Below, in pieces: positions 1-9,818 of a stretch of 64,000 nucleotides of DNA (positions within the stretch are counted from its first letter, which is position 1; every line of letters begins with the position of its first letter). This stretch comes from Tritrichomonas musculus (taxonomy: Eukaryota > Parabasalia > Tritrichomonadida > Tritrichomonadidae). Position numbers and translations under genes: made by a program. The DNA lies in the NCBI GenBank assembly GCA_039105265.1, contig JAPFFF010000061.1:496001-560000 (forward strand), in the 5' to 3' direction. The notes under the pieces are model-generated. The model was not told the DNA's origin, did no database searches, and saw nothing but the letters and a program-made list of their open reading frames with translations.

Positions 1-3000
1 TTCCATCTTTCATTTCTAGTTTAAATTCATTTTTGTAGTTCTTTAATAGTGAATGCATTAAGCCGTTTCCTTCATTAGTAATTATTGCTTCATGCATGTC
101 TGTTTGTTTGACTGTTATCCAACAACCATAACAACTATTGGCTTTATTAGTAGGTCGAATATTCCATTTATTAATGACTTTCCCATTAAGATGACCTTTC
201 GCATTATCTCCTGACCAATACCCCTTATTCTCACGACTTTTATCAGTATTCCATTGTAGGTTCCATGTATTGCCAAAACAATGTTCCTTGAAGACAAAGT
301 TTAATTTATCAGGTATTTCATAGTTATCTGGTACTTCATATACCATCTTATAATATTCGTCCTCTCCTATTTTTTCTTCTGTGATGATAGATGGTTTATA
401 AAAGTAGTGAACATCGCTTTTATGGAGTTTTAATGCATTTTCAGCTTCAATTATAGAACATTTTATTGCCTTATCTGTTTTTAATGCCGTCGGTTCATAT
501 TCATTCATAATACTTAGTTCACCATTTAGATATAAAGTATAAGGGTGAAAAGGTAGACTTTTGTCGAATGCTATATAATACCTATCATCTGTTGATGAGT
601 TATCATTGATGGTACAATAATCATTCTCTTTATCGTAGGTAATAACTGGACAAACTATTTTACCATTTCTGGATGTTATATAGAACTCTTTTATGTACCG
701 ACCTCTTTCATCATATATTACATTCTTTCTTAATACTATCTTGAAGATAGGCTTATTCGAATTTAAAAAGGCTTGTTTTTGTAAATCGGGTACAAAGATG
801 CCTAATAGGTTGTATGCAACATCATTAATAGTATTAGATAAAGAGTATACATCCTTATTAGTAATAACAAATTCAGGTATACCATTATCTATAGTAAAAT
901 CAGAGTCTACAGGTGAGGTACCTCCACTTGGAATAGAATCACATATTATTTTTCCATTTACTTCTAAATCACCCTTTATAATATATTTACCAAGTACTGG
1001 TTTAACTGGGTCTAATGATGGAGTATCTTTCGATATTTGAACACCATAACATTTTAATACATCCTCGAATTTATCAAACCCTTTGACAAAGTCAGGTATT
1101 GCTACTGCGGAAGAGTTATCTGTTTTGGCTTCTTTCGTATTTTCGATTGATAACGCCATTGGAGATGGGTCATCTTTTGGTTCCCAAACCCATTGCCTTT
1201 TATCTTCATTCCAAACTATTTCTCCAAAAACCTGAACAAAACTATTTCTTGCACGTACAAGAGCATTTACTGCTGGGGTGTTTTGTGTTCGCCATCTATC
1301 TATCCATTCCAAATGTTGTGATAAAATAACCCATTCTTCATGTGTCATATCCCATATTAAATTGTCAGGAGCATCTAATAATTCATCATGAATCCAATCA
1401 TCATCTTGGAAGTCATATCCATGTTCTTGCCATTCCTCATCTACAATATTCCAAGCTACATATTGACCTAATTCTGCATGATATTCTCTATTACGGTATA
1501 ACATTTCATTTGTTGGCATATGTAGATATGAATTCTCTTCTGGAAAGAACACCCATTCTTCATATCTATCACTATACCTGAGATGTCCTCTATGGTCATT
1601 TTCGAAGATTGGTATTAATACATCTACTATTGCTTCACTAGCTCCTTCTCTCCAACCTTCCTCGAAAGGATAATAAATATTTAACATAACCCATTCATCA
1701 TGAACAACATCCCACATGTAATTTTGAGGTACAGGAGCATTCCTATTTCGTCTCCATCCTGCAGGTCTATCCAAGTTATCATCTCTTTCTCGCCATTCCT
1801 CATAGATGATGTCCCAAACATAATTACTATCTTGATTATATAGACCGTTCGAACGGTCGCCAATTGGTCTAAAAACTGGTATTTGTTGTTCTTGGTCTTG
1901 TTGTTCCATAGCTTGTTTTGCTATATCAGGTATTGCATCCTCATACATAACAACATCAAGCATAGCATCTTGAAATGACTGTACTTGTTCACCAAGATTC
2001 AATCTATTTATATTCTCATCAATATCACCTAAATGTTCTTCAAGATGTCGATTTTGATTTCTTAGGTAGTTCGTCAATTCATCAATCTCATCTTGCGGGA
2101 TACCTATGCCACCTCCTCCTTCCTCCTCTTCATGATTGCAATCACAGGATTTTATCTGCGATACTTGTCCTATCAAATCATTAATTACAATCATGAGTAC
2201 TTCGATATTTCGTTGAACGTCATTTAAGTGGTCATTTAAGGTGACTGACATTTGAGTACCATCAATATGAGTAATGGTAATTTTATTATCTGGAGCTTTG
2301 GATAGTCGAAATAATTTTAAGGCTTTTGAGATACCTAAACCTAATACACTCGAAAACAGCAAATATTGAAGTATTTGAGGAGTGTGTTTGTAATTTTCTA
2401 AGTAGTATCTTGTATATATATCAAGGAATTCACATAGGCTACTTACTTCAATAATTTGGTCTGCCTCAACCAAGTCTGTACACCCTTTGTATCTATATCC
2501 TATTCTTTGTACTGACAATTTATCTAGAATCCAATGGTATTGAGATATCCTAGATACGAAATTTTTAAAGTTAGATTCATTAAAAGCCTCATATAAGAAT
2601 CTCTTTGTTGTCATGTTAGTTCTTTCATTCTTTATGACATTTATCAATAAATCTCCCAGGTTCGAATAACCAAACTCAGCTAAAAATGGGTCAGGCTCTG
2701 GTGTTGGAAGTGGTACAGGGTCTTGAAGATATCGAATAACCTTTGTTTGTCCTAGTTGTTCATCTGTTGATATTTGTTCATATCCATCAACAGCACACAT
2801 CAATTCGGTATACATCTCATGAATAGCCTCACATGTATTAGATTCTTCTTCAATAAATTCATTTAAGGTATTTACGCAAAGTTCATCTTTTATCAACTCC
2901 TTATATGACTCTGCTTTTTCAGGTAGTGAGCCTTCTAATTGAGGTGTCTTTTCAGGTCCTTTAAATACATATTTTAAATAATTGGCAAATTTGTGTGTAA

Positions 3001-3229
3001 TAGGTACATTGCCGAAACCATCAAGCTTTCCTCCATTTTCGATATAATCATTGACTACCCTTTCGTCTACTTCTGCTTTGTTATATAAACAACTAAACGT
3101 AGGATAATCATCTGGGTCCTCATTTCTTATAATATCAATATTACCTTCATCATTAACACTTATCTCAACATCCTTGTCTTTGAGCTTCTCTGCTTCATTT
3201 GATTGCAAAGAATAAAGTTTAATTGACAT
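1..3229 (-). CDS. Large fibre-like Maverick protein (3' end outside window)
   Basis: Reading frame open from an ATG at 3229 to the left edge, at least 1076 residues. The part around residues 960-1076 is clearly homologous to the fibre-like gene of Z at 59.2-62.1 kb; both contain AIKCSII followed by ALKLHKSDV. Hydrophobic stretch around residue 295 (LLFSSVLGLGISKALKLF). Between about residues 460 and 675 the motif W-[DN]-x3-[DE]-E-W recurs about five times. The start is only 3 bp from the start of the divergent penton-like gene. A virion surface or attachment role is inferred from length, coiled-coil-like parts and the phage-fibre-like relatives in Y and Z. I know no characterised homologue. 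Confidence 0.75.
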   Translation of the reverse strand, partial: MSIKLYSLQSNEAEKLKDKDVEISVNDEGNIDIIRNEDPDDYPTFSCLYNKAEVDERVVNDYIENGGKLDGFGNVPITHKFANYLKYVFKGPEKTPQLEGSLPEKAESYKELIKDELCVNTLNEFIEEESNTCEAIHEMYTELMCAVDGYEQISTDEQLGQTKVIRYLQDPVPLPTPEPDPFLAEFGYSNLGDLLINVIKNERTNMTTKRFLYEAFNESNFKNFVSRISQYHWILDKLSVQRIGYRYKGCTDLVEADQIIEVSSLCEFLDIYTRYYLENYKHTPQILQYLLFSSVLGLGISKALKLFRLSKAPDNKITITHIDGTQMSVTLNDHLNDVQRNIEVLMIVINDLIGQVSQIKSCDCNHEEEEGGGGIGIPQDEIDELTNYLRNQNRHLEEHLGDIDENINRLNLGEQVQSFQDAMLDVVMYEDAIPDIAKQAMEQQDQEQQIPVFRPIGDRSNGLYNQDSNYVWDIIYEEWRERDDNLDRPAGWRRNRNAPVPQNYMWDVVHDEWVMLNIYYPFEEGWREGASEAIVDVLIPIFENDHRGHLRYSDRYEEWVFFPEENSYLHMPTNEMLYRNREYHAELGQYVAWNIVDEEWQEHGYDFQDDDWIHDELLDAPDNLIWDMTHEEWVILSQHLEWIDRWRTQNTPAVNALVRARNSFVQVFGEIVWNEDKRQWVWEPKDDPSPMALSIENTKEAKTDNSSAVAIPDFVKGFDKFEDVLKCYGVQISKDTPSLDPVKPVLGKYIIKGDLEVNGKIICDSIPSGGTSPVDSDFTIDNGIPEFVITNKDVYSLSNTINDVAYNLLGIFVPDLQKQAFLNSNKPIFKIVLRKNVIYDERGRYIKEFYITSRNGKIVCPVITYDKENDYCTINDNSSTDDRYYIAFDKSLPFHPYTLYLNGELSIMNEYEPTALKTDKAIKCSIIEAENALKLHKSDVHYFYKPSIITEEKIGEDEYYKMVYEVPDNYEIPDKLNFVFKEHCFGNTWNLQWNTDKSRENKGYWSGDNAKGHLNGKVINKWNIRPTNKANSCYGCWITVKQTDMHEAIITNEGNGLMHSLLKNYKNEFKLEMKDG

Positions 3230-3232
3230 TTT

Positions 3233-3952
3233 ATGAATTATAAAATGTTAGTATCAGTACAGAGTACAAATGCTGATGAATATAATAAGGTATCTATCAA
3301 TTTGGATATACCATGGAAGTGTAAATATATTAAATATTTTGTATCTTCAATTAATACAATAAGTAATATTATGTTGAGTACGAAAGATGATTATATAGAG
3401 TTTACACATAACAGTATTCCATTCAAGCTTAAATTCGAAGATAGATATAATTATACCATCAAGCAAATAGAAGCAGTTTTAAATCCACTTGCGGAGGTAT
3501 CTTTTAAATATAATGATACTACTCGTACATTTACAATAAAGACACAAACACCGTTAACAATAACCTCTATTTCCCATCGAGCCGCATTATTAACTGGTTT
3601 GTATAATACTCCATTGCCTATTGAGATACCAGCAAATACAACATATACTGTTAAAGATTTACCAATATTAAATCATACTAAGTTGTATTTAGTATCATTA
3701 CAAGGTAATGCCATATACTCCAATATAGGTGAACAACAATATACACCATCAGTTATTGGTAGTATAAATACCTTCACCTTAGATAATAAACCACTTATAT
3801 ATGATTTCGAAACTGAAAGTAAACCATTAAAAATAAAAACATATACAGATTCATTAAAATTTTTAGAATTAAGTTTAGTAGATTTCCAATACCAGCCGAT
3901 ATTGTTAAAAAGTCCTTTGTTCATAACTATCAAAATTAAACCATCTACGTAA
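3233..3952 (+). CDS. Penton-like minor capsid candidate (239 aa)
   Basis: Intact frame of 239 residues from ATG 3233; a second ATG at 3245 gives MLVSVQS and may be the real start, because the divergent gene's ATG is only 3 bp upstream. Sequence is rich in alternating beta-like stretches. The end (LKFLELSLVDFQ, then LLKSPLFITIKIKP) recalls the last strands of single jelly-roll minor capsid (penton) proteins of Polinton-like viruses, where a late strand says in effect 'lateral interaction, residue D-x-x-G/Q, then LTI-x-I'. That likeness is inference from pattern only. It sits between the fibre-like gene and pPolB. Alternative: an unrelated virion beta protein. Confidence 0.5.
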   Translation: MNYKMLVSVQSTNADEYNKVSINLDIPWKCKYIKYFVSSINTISNIMLSTKDDYIEFTHNSIPFKLKFEDRYNYTIKQIEAVLNPLAEVSFKYNDTTRTFTIKTQTPLTITSISHRAALLTGLYNTPLPIEIPANTTYTVKDLPILNHTKLYLVSLQGNAIYSNIGEQQYTPSVIGSINTFTLDNKPLIYDFETESKPLKIKTYTDSLKFLELSLVDFQYQPILLKSPLFITIKIKPST

Positions 3953-4042
3953 ACCTAAGAGTACGTGCAAATTTAGGTAAGTTGGTTTGTTGAAATGTCT
4001 TTGACTTCCTGAATGCATTCGAACCATCCAACAAATCAAATG

Positions 4043-7000
4043 TCATGCTTTCTCCTTTGTACATCCTTTCAAAAAGTTCTTCAACTGAGATACCCATCCT
4101 TTTGCACTTGTTGAAATAACTTGTTTTGGAATTCCTTTAAGTCTAATATGGTATCCTTCATTTCCTTGTTCATCAACCAAGATATCGAGGTAGCTCTTTT
4201 TACCAAGTGCAATGAGTTTTCTTGAGTGTATTTCCCCTTGACTACCTTCGAACTCATCGAAGTCGTTATGGAACTGACACATATTTTTACCAATAAGAGG
4301 TTGATGATACTTGAACTGGAATAAGTCAGCTATCCTTGGTACATCTTTTTCCATAACGTGACAAGAATCTGTGTCTTGATAAAAGATAGGTATACCTGCT
4401 TGTTCAGCTGTAGCCATAACCCTGTTCATTAAGTGCTTACTCCAAGAGAGAACGCTTGCACCAAATTGAGGTAGGTTGAAATGGTCATTAATTGGTTTCA
4501 ACTTCTTGACATAGCACTTATCAATATTAACATCTTCAACAACCTCCTTGACAAAGTTGTAGTTCCGCCAGAGATACTTGTATAGTTGGCTTTTTGGTAC
4601 TGTCTTTGTTTCAGTCTTAGTTGCTTTTAATATTGACTTGCCATATATGGAGTTGAGGAGGAGCTTTATTGTTTGTTCAAGAGGGTTCTTTTGCTTTTTA
4701 TAACTTGCCCTGAGATTAAAGAGCTTCTCAATGAACTCATTGATTTTCTTGTTAAATCCTTCATCAAAGTAATAGCCACGTATTAACTCATATTCAACAT
4801 CATAAAATTCGAACAAGTCCATAAGACCTACTTTATCGATATAATAATGGTCAACAAGGAAATTGCCGAATATTTTACTACCTGTTTCATTCCTTGTAAA
4901 TACTTGTCCAAATTTATATGGCTCTTTTGATTTACATTCGAGTTTCTTGATGTTGACTTCGATAAAGAATGTATCATATTGCATAAGTTGTTCATGGGTA
5001 GTACCTTGTGGTATTACTTTAGGTCTTCCTTTTGGTATACCATCCATGACATACATTGCAGATGGATATAAGCTAACTGCATCAAAGTCTTGTATCCTTC
5101 CTTCGATGTATTGCTTTTCATTACCTGCTGTCATTGTTCGTCCACCTGAAACACATCGTTGAATGAAGTCTTGACACTTACCTGATAATTCATAACATCC
5201 ATCAAAACAACCATATTTTTTTGCAAAGCAATATCCAATAGCACTGATAGATATAAAATCATGAACACCATACATATCTGTCTTTGTTTCTTTAAAGACT
5301 TCTCCGAGGTCTCTATTAAATTTTTCCATTCCCTTCATCAAAACAATACAATCCTTGAAACAATAGAAGATGGCATATTTAATGATGTCGATTTTGCCAT
5401 CATTATAACAATTTGCTATTTTTGCATTTTCGATAATCTGCTTGCAGTTTGCATCAAGTTGTTCTTTCGATAACTTGTCTTGGTTTTCATCGATGTATTG
5501 CTGTTGGAACTCAGTAGCATCAACAATTCTTCTTTGTATGTTCTCTTGTGTATATAGCTTATATGCCATGACTTCCTTGTGAACATTGAGGTTGAACATT
5601 GTAGCAAATTTACTTAATGCTTGTGGTATTATACTGTATGAGTTCCTGAATGTTAATCTTTTTTTGACTTTCCTTGTACCTTCTTCGAATAATGTCATGA
5701 TGATTTGAAGTACAGTACCACTTCGTTCTGTTATCTGTGTATCCCATCCAGGTGTGTTAATGAAAAAGCATGCATCATACTTGAGGTTGTGAAAATATGT
5801 TAATGAACCACTCCATAAATAATTCAAGAGCTTCTGTCCACAATCTTCACCTTGAATAGATATTTTATGTATGTTGGCACCATCTCGAAAGATAGTACAA
5901 TTGAGATATGGTATATGTGGACTGACTGTAGAGTTTGTTTCGAAGTCGCTATAATAAATCCTTGACCATGTATTTTGTTTCTTCTTGTTATTATCAATGA
6001 GTCTTGTACATTGTTCTGCATTATATTCGAGACTTGTATAATCTTTCACATGGTCATATTCAGTTGTGTTGATGATATCCAATTCACATGCTTTTATTTC
6101 TTCGAATAGATGTAGTTCAAACATCTTTTGGAAAAAGGTTATTGGTTTGATTCCTTCATAATTATATTCTTTTATACTTTTTTCATTTCGTAATTTATAT
6201 ATCTTACATCTTTTTTCAAAAGGAATATGTGCAAATGTTTTATCAAGTTCTTCATAGTGTTGAAGGTAGAATAATGTACAAGGTATTTTCCTGTTGAGCA
6301 TATAATGGTCTTTGAACAATATCAGGTTAACTTCTCTTTTAAAATCAACAGACCATTTTTTCTTTTTGGTGTTGATTCTTGTTTCATACTTGTATTTATC
6401 AGGTTGTTCAACAACTCTAATGATGCTAAAATTGCACTTGAACTTTTGAGCAACATCAATTATCTTGTTATTAGGTATGGTTCTTGTTTGAACAAAAAAT
6501 CGTAGGTCATCTATTTCATCATCAGTGAACACGCCTGATTGTATACAAGCATATACAAAACAATTATCTCTGTAGTTCTCTTTCCTTACTTCATGAAAGA
6601 TTTGATATGCTGATAGGTCTATTGGAGAACGATTGATGTATGGAAAAAAACTTCCTTCTGGTGTATTTCGATAGTCTTCATCAATTTCGACTTCATCATC
6701 ATAGATTTCATGAGTATCCATATCTTGCATCTTGGTTCGAAAATGAACACCATCATTTGTTTTATTCATGTCAATAAATTGTACCTCATATCGAACAGGA
6801 ATGAACATGTTTGAGATGTATGGATTTGTATCTGATTGGTCTTCACTTAAATCAAGTTCTCCTGTTATATGTCCGAGTGTACTTTCGATGTTGTGCTTAT
6901 CACTGAGTGTGAAGTACTTGTGAGTTCCATCAAGTGCTATTGCTTTTACAATAGGTCTTCCAGCATGTTTCATTTTATAAATCTGTCTAAGTGTTTCAGT

Positions 7001-7216
7001 AAACGCATACCTCTTATCTTCATCTTGGTTGATGTCTGTTGCAAAACCAATACCTTGTCCTGCAGGAATCATGAGCTTCCTCATTTCTTCTTTAAACTTG
7101 TCGTTCTTTTTATATTGTTTTGCACGTCGATTATATTCACGACGAAACTGTGATTTTGTATCAGCATAGACATCTCCAATAGCATCTAAAAAATCATCTT
7201 CAATGTCCTTGTTCAT
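4043..7216 (-). CDS. Protein-primed family-B DNA polymerase (pPolB), element A
   Basis: 1057 residues from ATG 7216 (a longer frame upstream has no ATG). Replicative polymerase of Mavericks. The 3'-5' exonuclease part shows Exo I SDFETN near residue 422 and Exo II YFHNLKYDA near 475. Polymerase motif A is DFDAVSLYPSAM near 709, motif B KLLLNSIYGKS near 855 and motif C YQDTDS near 945; a KGIPK segment follows near the end. The N-terminal third contains DNCFVYA, which recalls an OTU-like fold seen before some Polinton polymerases (uncertain). Homologous throughout to the 1169-residue polymerase of Y. The frame looks whole. Transcribed in the same direction as the coiled-coil gene 68 bp upstream. 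Confidence 0.95.
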   Translation of the reverse strand: MNKDIEDDFLDAIGDVYADTKSQFRREYNRRAKQYKKNDKFKEEMRKLMIPAGQGIGFATDINQDEDKRYAFTETLRQIYKMKHAGRPIVKAIALDGTHKYFTLSDKHNIESTLGHITGELDLSEDQSDTNPYISNMFIPVRYEVQFIDMNKTNDGVHFRTKMQDMDTHEIYDDEVEIDEDYRNTPEGSFFPYINRSPIDLSAYQIFHEVRKENYRDNCFVYACIQSGVFTDDEIDDLRFFVQTRTIPNNKIIDVAQKFKCNFSIIRVVEQPDKYKYETRINTKKKKWSVDFKREVNLILFKDHYMLNRKIPCTLFYLQHYEELDKTFAHIPFEKRCKIYKLRNEKSIKEYNYEGIKPITFFQKMFELHLFEEIKACELDIINTTEYDHVKDYTSLEYNAEQCTRLIDNNKKKQNTWSRIYYSDFETNSTVSPHIPYLNCTIFRDGANIHKISIQGEDCGQKLLNYLWSGSLTYFHNLKYDACFFINTPGWDTQITERSGTVLQIIMTLFEEGTRKVKKRLTFRNSYSIIPQALSKFATMFNLNVHKEVMAYKLYTQENIQRRIVDATEFQQQYIDENQDKLSKEQLDANCKQIIENAKIANCYNDGKIDIIKYAIFYCFKDCIVLMKGMEKFNRDLGEVFKETKTDMYGVHDFISISAIGYCFAKKYGCFDGCYELSGKCQDFIQRCVSGGRTMTAGNEKQYIEGRIQDFDAVSLYPSAMYVMDGIPKGRPKVIPQGTTHEQLMQYDTFFIEVNIKKLECKSKEPYKFGQVFTRNETGSKIFGNFLVDHYYIDKVGLMDLFEFYDVEYELIRGYYFDEGFNKKINEFIEKLFNLRASYKKQKNPLEQTIKLLLNSIYGKSILKATKTETKTVPKSQLYKYLWRNYNFVKEVVEDVNIDKCYVKKLKPINDHFNLPQFGASVLSWSKHLMNRVMATAEQAGIPIFYQDTDSCHVMEKDVPRIADLFQFKYHQPLIGKNMCQFHNDFDEFEGSQGEIHSRKLIALGKKSYLDILVDEQGNEGYHIRLKGIPKQVISTSAKGWVSQLKNFLKGCTKEKA

Positions 7217-7284
7217 GTTTAACACAAAATAAAAGTGAAACGATAAAAATAAAAACAAAAGAAAAAAGTTAAAAAATTAATTGT

Positions 7285-8541
7285 TTATTGAGGATATCCA
7301 TTATCATCATCATCTAGATGTGGAAAATTATATTGGAATTCATTTCCTTTCGACTTCATATCAGAGTTTTGTTGATATTGGTTCTTTATCATACCTTCAT
7401 TGAAGGCTTTGATGCTCTTCATCACTTGTTTCGGTGATTGCCTCTTGTCTTTTTTAACGAAGTTGCATGAATTGTCCAACTTCTCTTTCTCTTCTTGTGA
7501 TAAGTAAGGCATGAGTCGATAAATGCAATTGGACAACTTCCATCCATATGTCTTGAACAATGATGTTTGTTCAGCTGTTGAAGTCTGGGGAATGGTGTCA
7601 AACATGTATCGAAGATGGTCTAGTTCGTTGTCCATCAATTGAGTTCTTACATACTTCTCTGCAAATGAATCAGTTGCTGGAGGACCACTTGTTCTTGCAT
7701 TTTTTAGATTCGCCACGTCCTTCTTGAGGTCGTGAATTTTGTCAATGTACTTCGCCACCTTTTTTGGAGTAAGTTCCAATTTCATCAGCTCGAGTGCGTA
7801 TTCGTCGCTATTATCAATGTCTTTCCTGAGTTCTTCAGCATTGTGATTGATGTCTTCAATGTGAAATTCTACACCAGTCATTTTCTCCTCCAACTTCGTT
7901 AATCGGTCTTTCAAGTTTTCATTTTCTTCTATTAATCGTTCCATTTCATCTCGAAAGTCGAATGGACGAACATTATCCTCCTTATAATCACTATTGGATT
8001 TCATTTCATGAACACTTTTCGGTGGCTTGTATGGTTCTTTGCGAGCTGGTGATGGTTCTTCAACAACATCTTCGATTTTTGTTTCTTCCTTCGGATTGGT
8101 ACTTGTCTTCTGCGGTTCTATAAATCCAGATGGTCTGGATATAGGACCAAGTCTTGGAGGTGGTGGTGGTAATTTTGGTAATGTATTTGGTGGAGGAGGA
8201 AGGAGTGGATTATATCGAGGTGGTGGAAATACTTTACTCGAAAATGGCACGTACTGCTGCTTCTTCCTTTCTTCTTCTTCTTGTTGCTGCTTCTTCCTTC
8301 TTGCTTCTTCTTCTTGTTGCTGCTTCTTCCTTCTTGCTTCTTCTTCTTCTTCTTCTTCTTGCTGCTTCTTCCTTCTTGCTTCTTCTTCTTCTTGTTGCTT
8401 CATGATGTACTGCTTCATTGATTCAAGTTGTTCTGGTGTCATGTTCTTGAACCAATCGTCTGCGGGTGGAGCTTGTTGACTCGCTGGCTCGAGCGAGTCA
8501 AATAGACTAACATCGCTATCTGAGCTATACTGGAAGGACAT
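7285..8541 (-). CDS. Low-complexity coiled-coil protein
   Basis: 418 residues from ATG 8541 (MSFQYSSDS); the frame continues upstream only with non-ATG codons. Order: acidic N-terminus; Glu/Arg/Lys/Gln-rich repeat (EEEARRKKQQ) around residues 45-95, matching a CTT/CTG-like run at 8258-8400 in the DNA; proline-rich stretch with PPPPP around 110-135; charged linker; then a heptad-like coiled coil from about 205 to 275; and a C-terminal helical domain. Lies just upstream of pPolB on the same strand. Function unknown. Coiled-coil proteins are common in trichomonad Mavericks; a virion-core or replication-accessory role would be a guess. Confidence 0.75.
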   Translation of the reverse strand: MSFQYSSDSDVSLFDSLEPASQQAPPADDWFKNMTPEQLESMKQYIMKQQEEEEARRKKQQEEEEEEEARRKKQQQEEEARRKKQQQEEEERKKQQYVPFSSKVFPPPRYNPLLPPPPNTLPKLPPPPPRLGPISRPSGFIEPQKTSTNPKEETKIEDVVEEPSPARKEPYKPPKSVHEMKSNSDYKEDNVRPFDFRDEMERLIEENENLKDRLTKLEEKMTGVEFHIEDINHNAEELRKDIDNSDEYALELMKLELTPKKVAKYIDKIHDLKKDVANLKNARTSGPPATDSFAEKYVRTQLMDNELDHLRYMFDTIPQTSTAEQTSLFKTYGWKLSNCIYRLMPYLSQEEKEKLDNSCNFVKKDKRQSPKQVMKSIKAFNEGMIKNQYQQNSDMKSKGNEFQYNFPHLDDDDNGYPQ

Positions 8542-8733
8542 TACAAGTATAAAAATGATTAATTTTCTAGTTGATATCACTAAATTTTAAATTTCGTAGA
8601 AAAACTCGAAGGTGGATATTTTTCTTTGAAAAAGTTAAATACACTATAAAAATTCAAAAATTGAATTAAAAAAAAATAAAATATATTGAAATTTTAAAAA
8701 AATATATTTATTAATATCACTATTATTTTATTA

Positions 8734-9159
8734 ATGATGAATGAAGAAGAAGATAAAATAGAAGATATTTTACAAAAACAAACACCTCCTAAAGGTTGTG
8801 ATTCATTCGACTACAAAATAAATATAAACATGTCGAAAAAAATATCTCAACTAAAAGTTGAAGATGATACATCAAATTTAAGAACGATGTGTGAAAATTA
8901 TGCTCAAGCACTTGATAATGATGCACATCGACTTCGAGCAAAACAAAAAAAGAGGTACGATGAATGGTTTGACAACCTCGAAAAAGATTGTTATCCTGCA
9001 AGAGACATTGTTAACTTATACAACATGTTCTTTGGGCATGAACTATCTATTAGTAGACTTGGTTTCGGGCATCTCGAGGGAACAAAGAGACACTTTACTC
9101 ATAAGAGAGTGAAAAAAAACAATAAGCTAATAACAATGTACTACAAGAAAAATGAATAA
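8734..9159 (+). CDS. Conserved small Maverick protein (141 aa family)
   Basis: 141 residues from ATG 8734. Acidic N-terminus, basic C-terminus. The second half (FGHELSISRLGFG, then HFTHKRVKKNNK) is recognisably related to the partial gene at 50.39-50.72 kb in X (FGTNYTKRGFG, then LFTKKRIYINSKK). The pattern W/Y-x-x-L, a short helix, FG...GFG, then a basic beta-like end could be a small winged-helix-type nucleic-acid-binding domain, but this is only a shape argument. It is transcribed away from the coiled-coil gene and ends just before a tandem-repeat block. Confidence 0.6.
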   Translation: MMNEEEDKIEDILQKQTPPKGCDSFDYKININMSKKISQLKVEDDTSNLRTMCENYAQALDNDAHRLRAKQKKRYDEWFDNLEKDCYPARDIVNLYNMFFGHELSISRLGFGHLEGTKRHFTHKRVKKNNKLITMYYKKNE

Positions 9160-9177
9160 CTAAAAATTTTTTAACTA

Positions 9178-9372
9178 CTTGTTTTTTTCGAGGTACTTGT
9201 TTTTTTTCGAGGTACTTGTTTTTTTTTTTTTTAGCTACTTGTTTTTTTCGAGGTACTTGTTTTTTTTCGAGGTACTTGTTTTTTTTCGAGGTACTTGTTT
9301 TTTTTCGAGGTACTTGTTTTTTTAGCTACTTGTTTTTTTTCGAGGTACTTGTTTTTTTTCGAGGTACTTGTT
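9178..9372. repeat. Tandem repeat, CGAGGTACTTG plus T-run
   Basis: About nine imperfect units of CGAGGTACTTG followed by roughly eight T (unit about 19 bp), with some units carrying AGCTACTTG instead. Lies between the 141-residue gene and the second 19-bp array. Confidence 0.9.
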
Positions 9373-9373
9373 T

Positions 9374-9525
9374 TTCCTCATGTGATACCTTTTTCCTCAT
9401 GTGATACCTTTTTCCTCATGTGATACCTTTTTCCTCATGTGATACCTTTTTCCTCATGTGATACCTTTTTCCTCATGTGATACCTTTTTCCTCATGTGAT
9501 ACCTCATTCCTCATGTGATACCTCT
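9374..9525. repeat. Tandem repeat, CCTCATGTGATACC plus T-run
   Basis: About nine units of 19 bp, CCTCATGTGATACCTTTTT, nearly identical except for a CATT variant near the right end. The last copies supply the C-terminal codons and stop of the minus-strand bZIP-like gene, whose end reads VSHEE. Confidence 0.9.
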
Positions 9526-9758
9526 TTATTTTCATATTCTTTTATTTTATCTTTCATACCTTGTAATTCGTTTTTCTTTCTTTCTCGATATGCCTTTTGT
9601 TGTTTCTTACGTGCTTCATTTCTTTCTTCAACTGTTGCATATTTTGGTTTCCTTCCTCTTTTTTCGACACTCTGAAGATTCTCTTTGCTTTTCGACTTCT
9701 TGAGTTTTTTGATAATGGCTGTTTCTTTGAACTCACCTAAATCTAAATTTTGGCTCAT
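9504..9758 (-). CDS. Small basic bZIP-like protein, element A
   Basis: 84 residues. Central RGRKPKY (AT-hook-like) is followed by a strongly basic helix, NEARKKQQKAYRERKKNELQ, and a short leucine/methionine-spaced tail. This is the arrangement of a small bZIP-type DNA-binding region. A clear homologue (78 residues, RGRKQKYAT, then RKQQQKAYRERKKKEIEEL) lies at 49,567 in X, again beside the conserved 173-residue gene block. Nuclear DNA binding or gene regulation is inferred. The gene is divergent from the 120-residue gene, with start codons about 57 bp apart. Confidence 0.65.
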   Translation of the reverse strand: MSQNLDLGEFKETAIIKKLKKSKSKENLQSVEKRGRKPKYATVEERNEARKKQQKAYRERKKNELQGMKDKIKEYENKEVSHEE

Positions 9759-9803
9759 GATTTCATTGGAGATAAAAAATTGAATTATTTTTTCAAAATC
9801 ACT

Positions 9804-9818
9804 TCATTTTTTAAAATG
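9804..9818 (+). promoter_or_regulatory. Initiator-like TCATT before the 120-aa gene
   Basis: TCATT sits 8 bases before the ATG at 9816. This fits the trichomonad initiator consensus TCA(+1)Y(A/T), which lies at the transcription start and gives very short leaders. No experimental start is known here. Confidence 0.5.

Noticed and set aside
4863-7153. Several plus-strand frames of 60-100 residues across 4.8-7.2 kb
   Set aside because: Antisense shadows of pPolB; no start context or known motif.
8027-8479. Plus-strand frame rich in Ser, Cys and Leu opposite the coiled-coil gene
   Set aside because: Shadow of the Glu/Lys/Gln repeat of the minus-strand gene.
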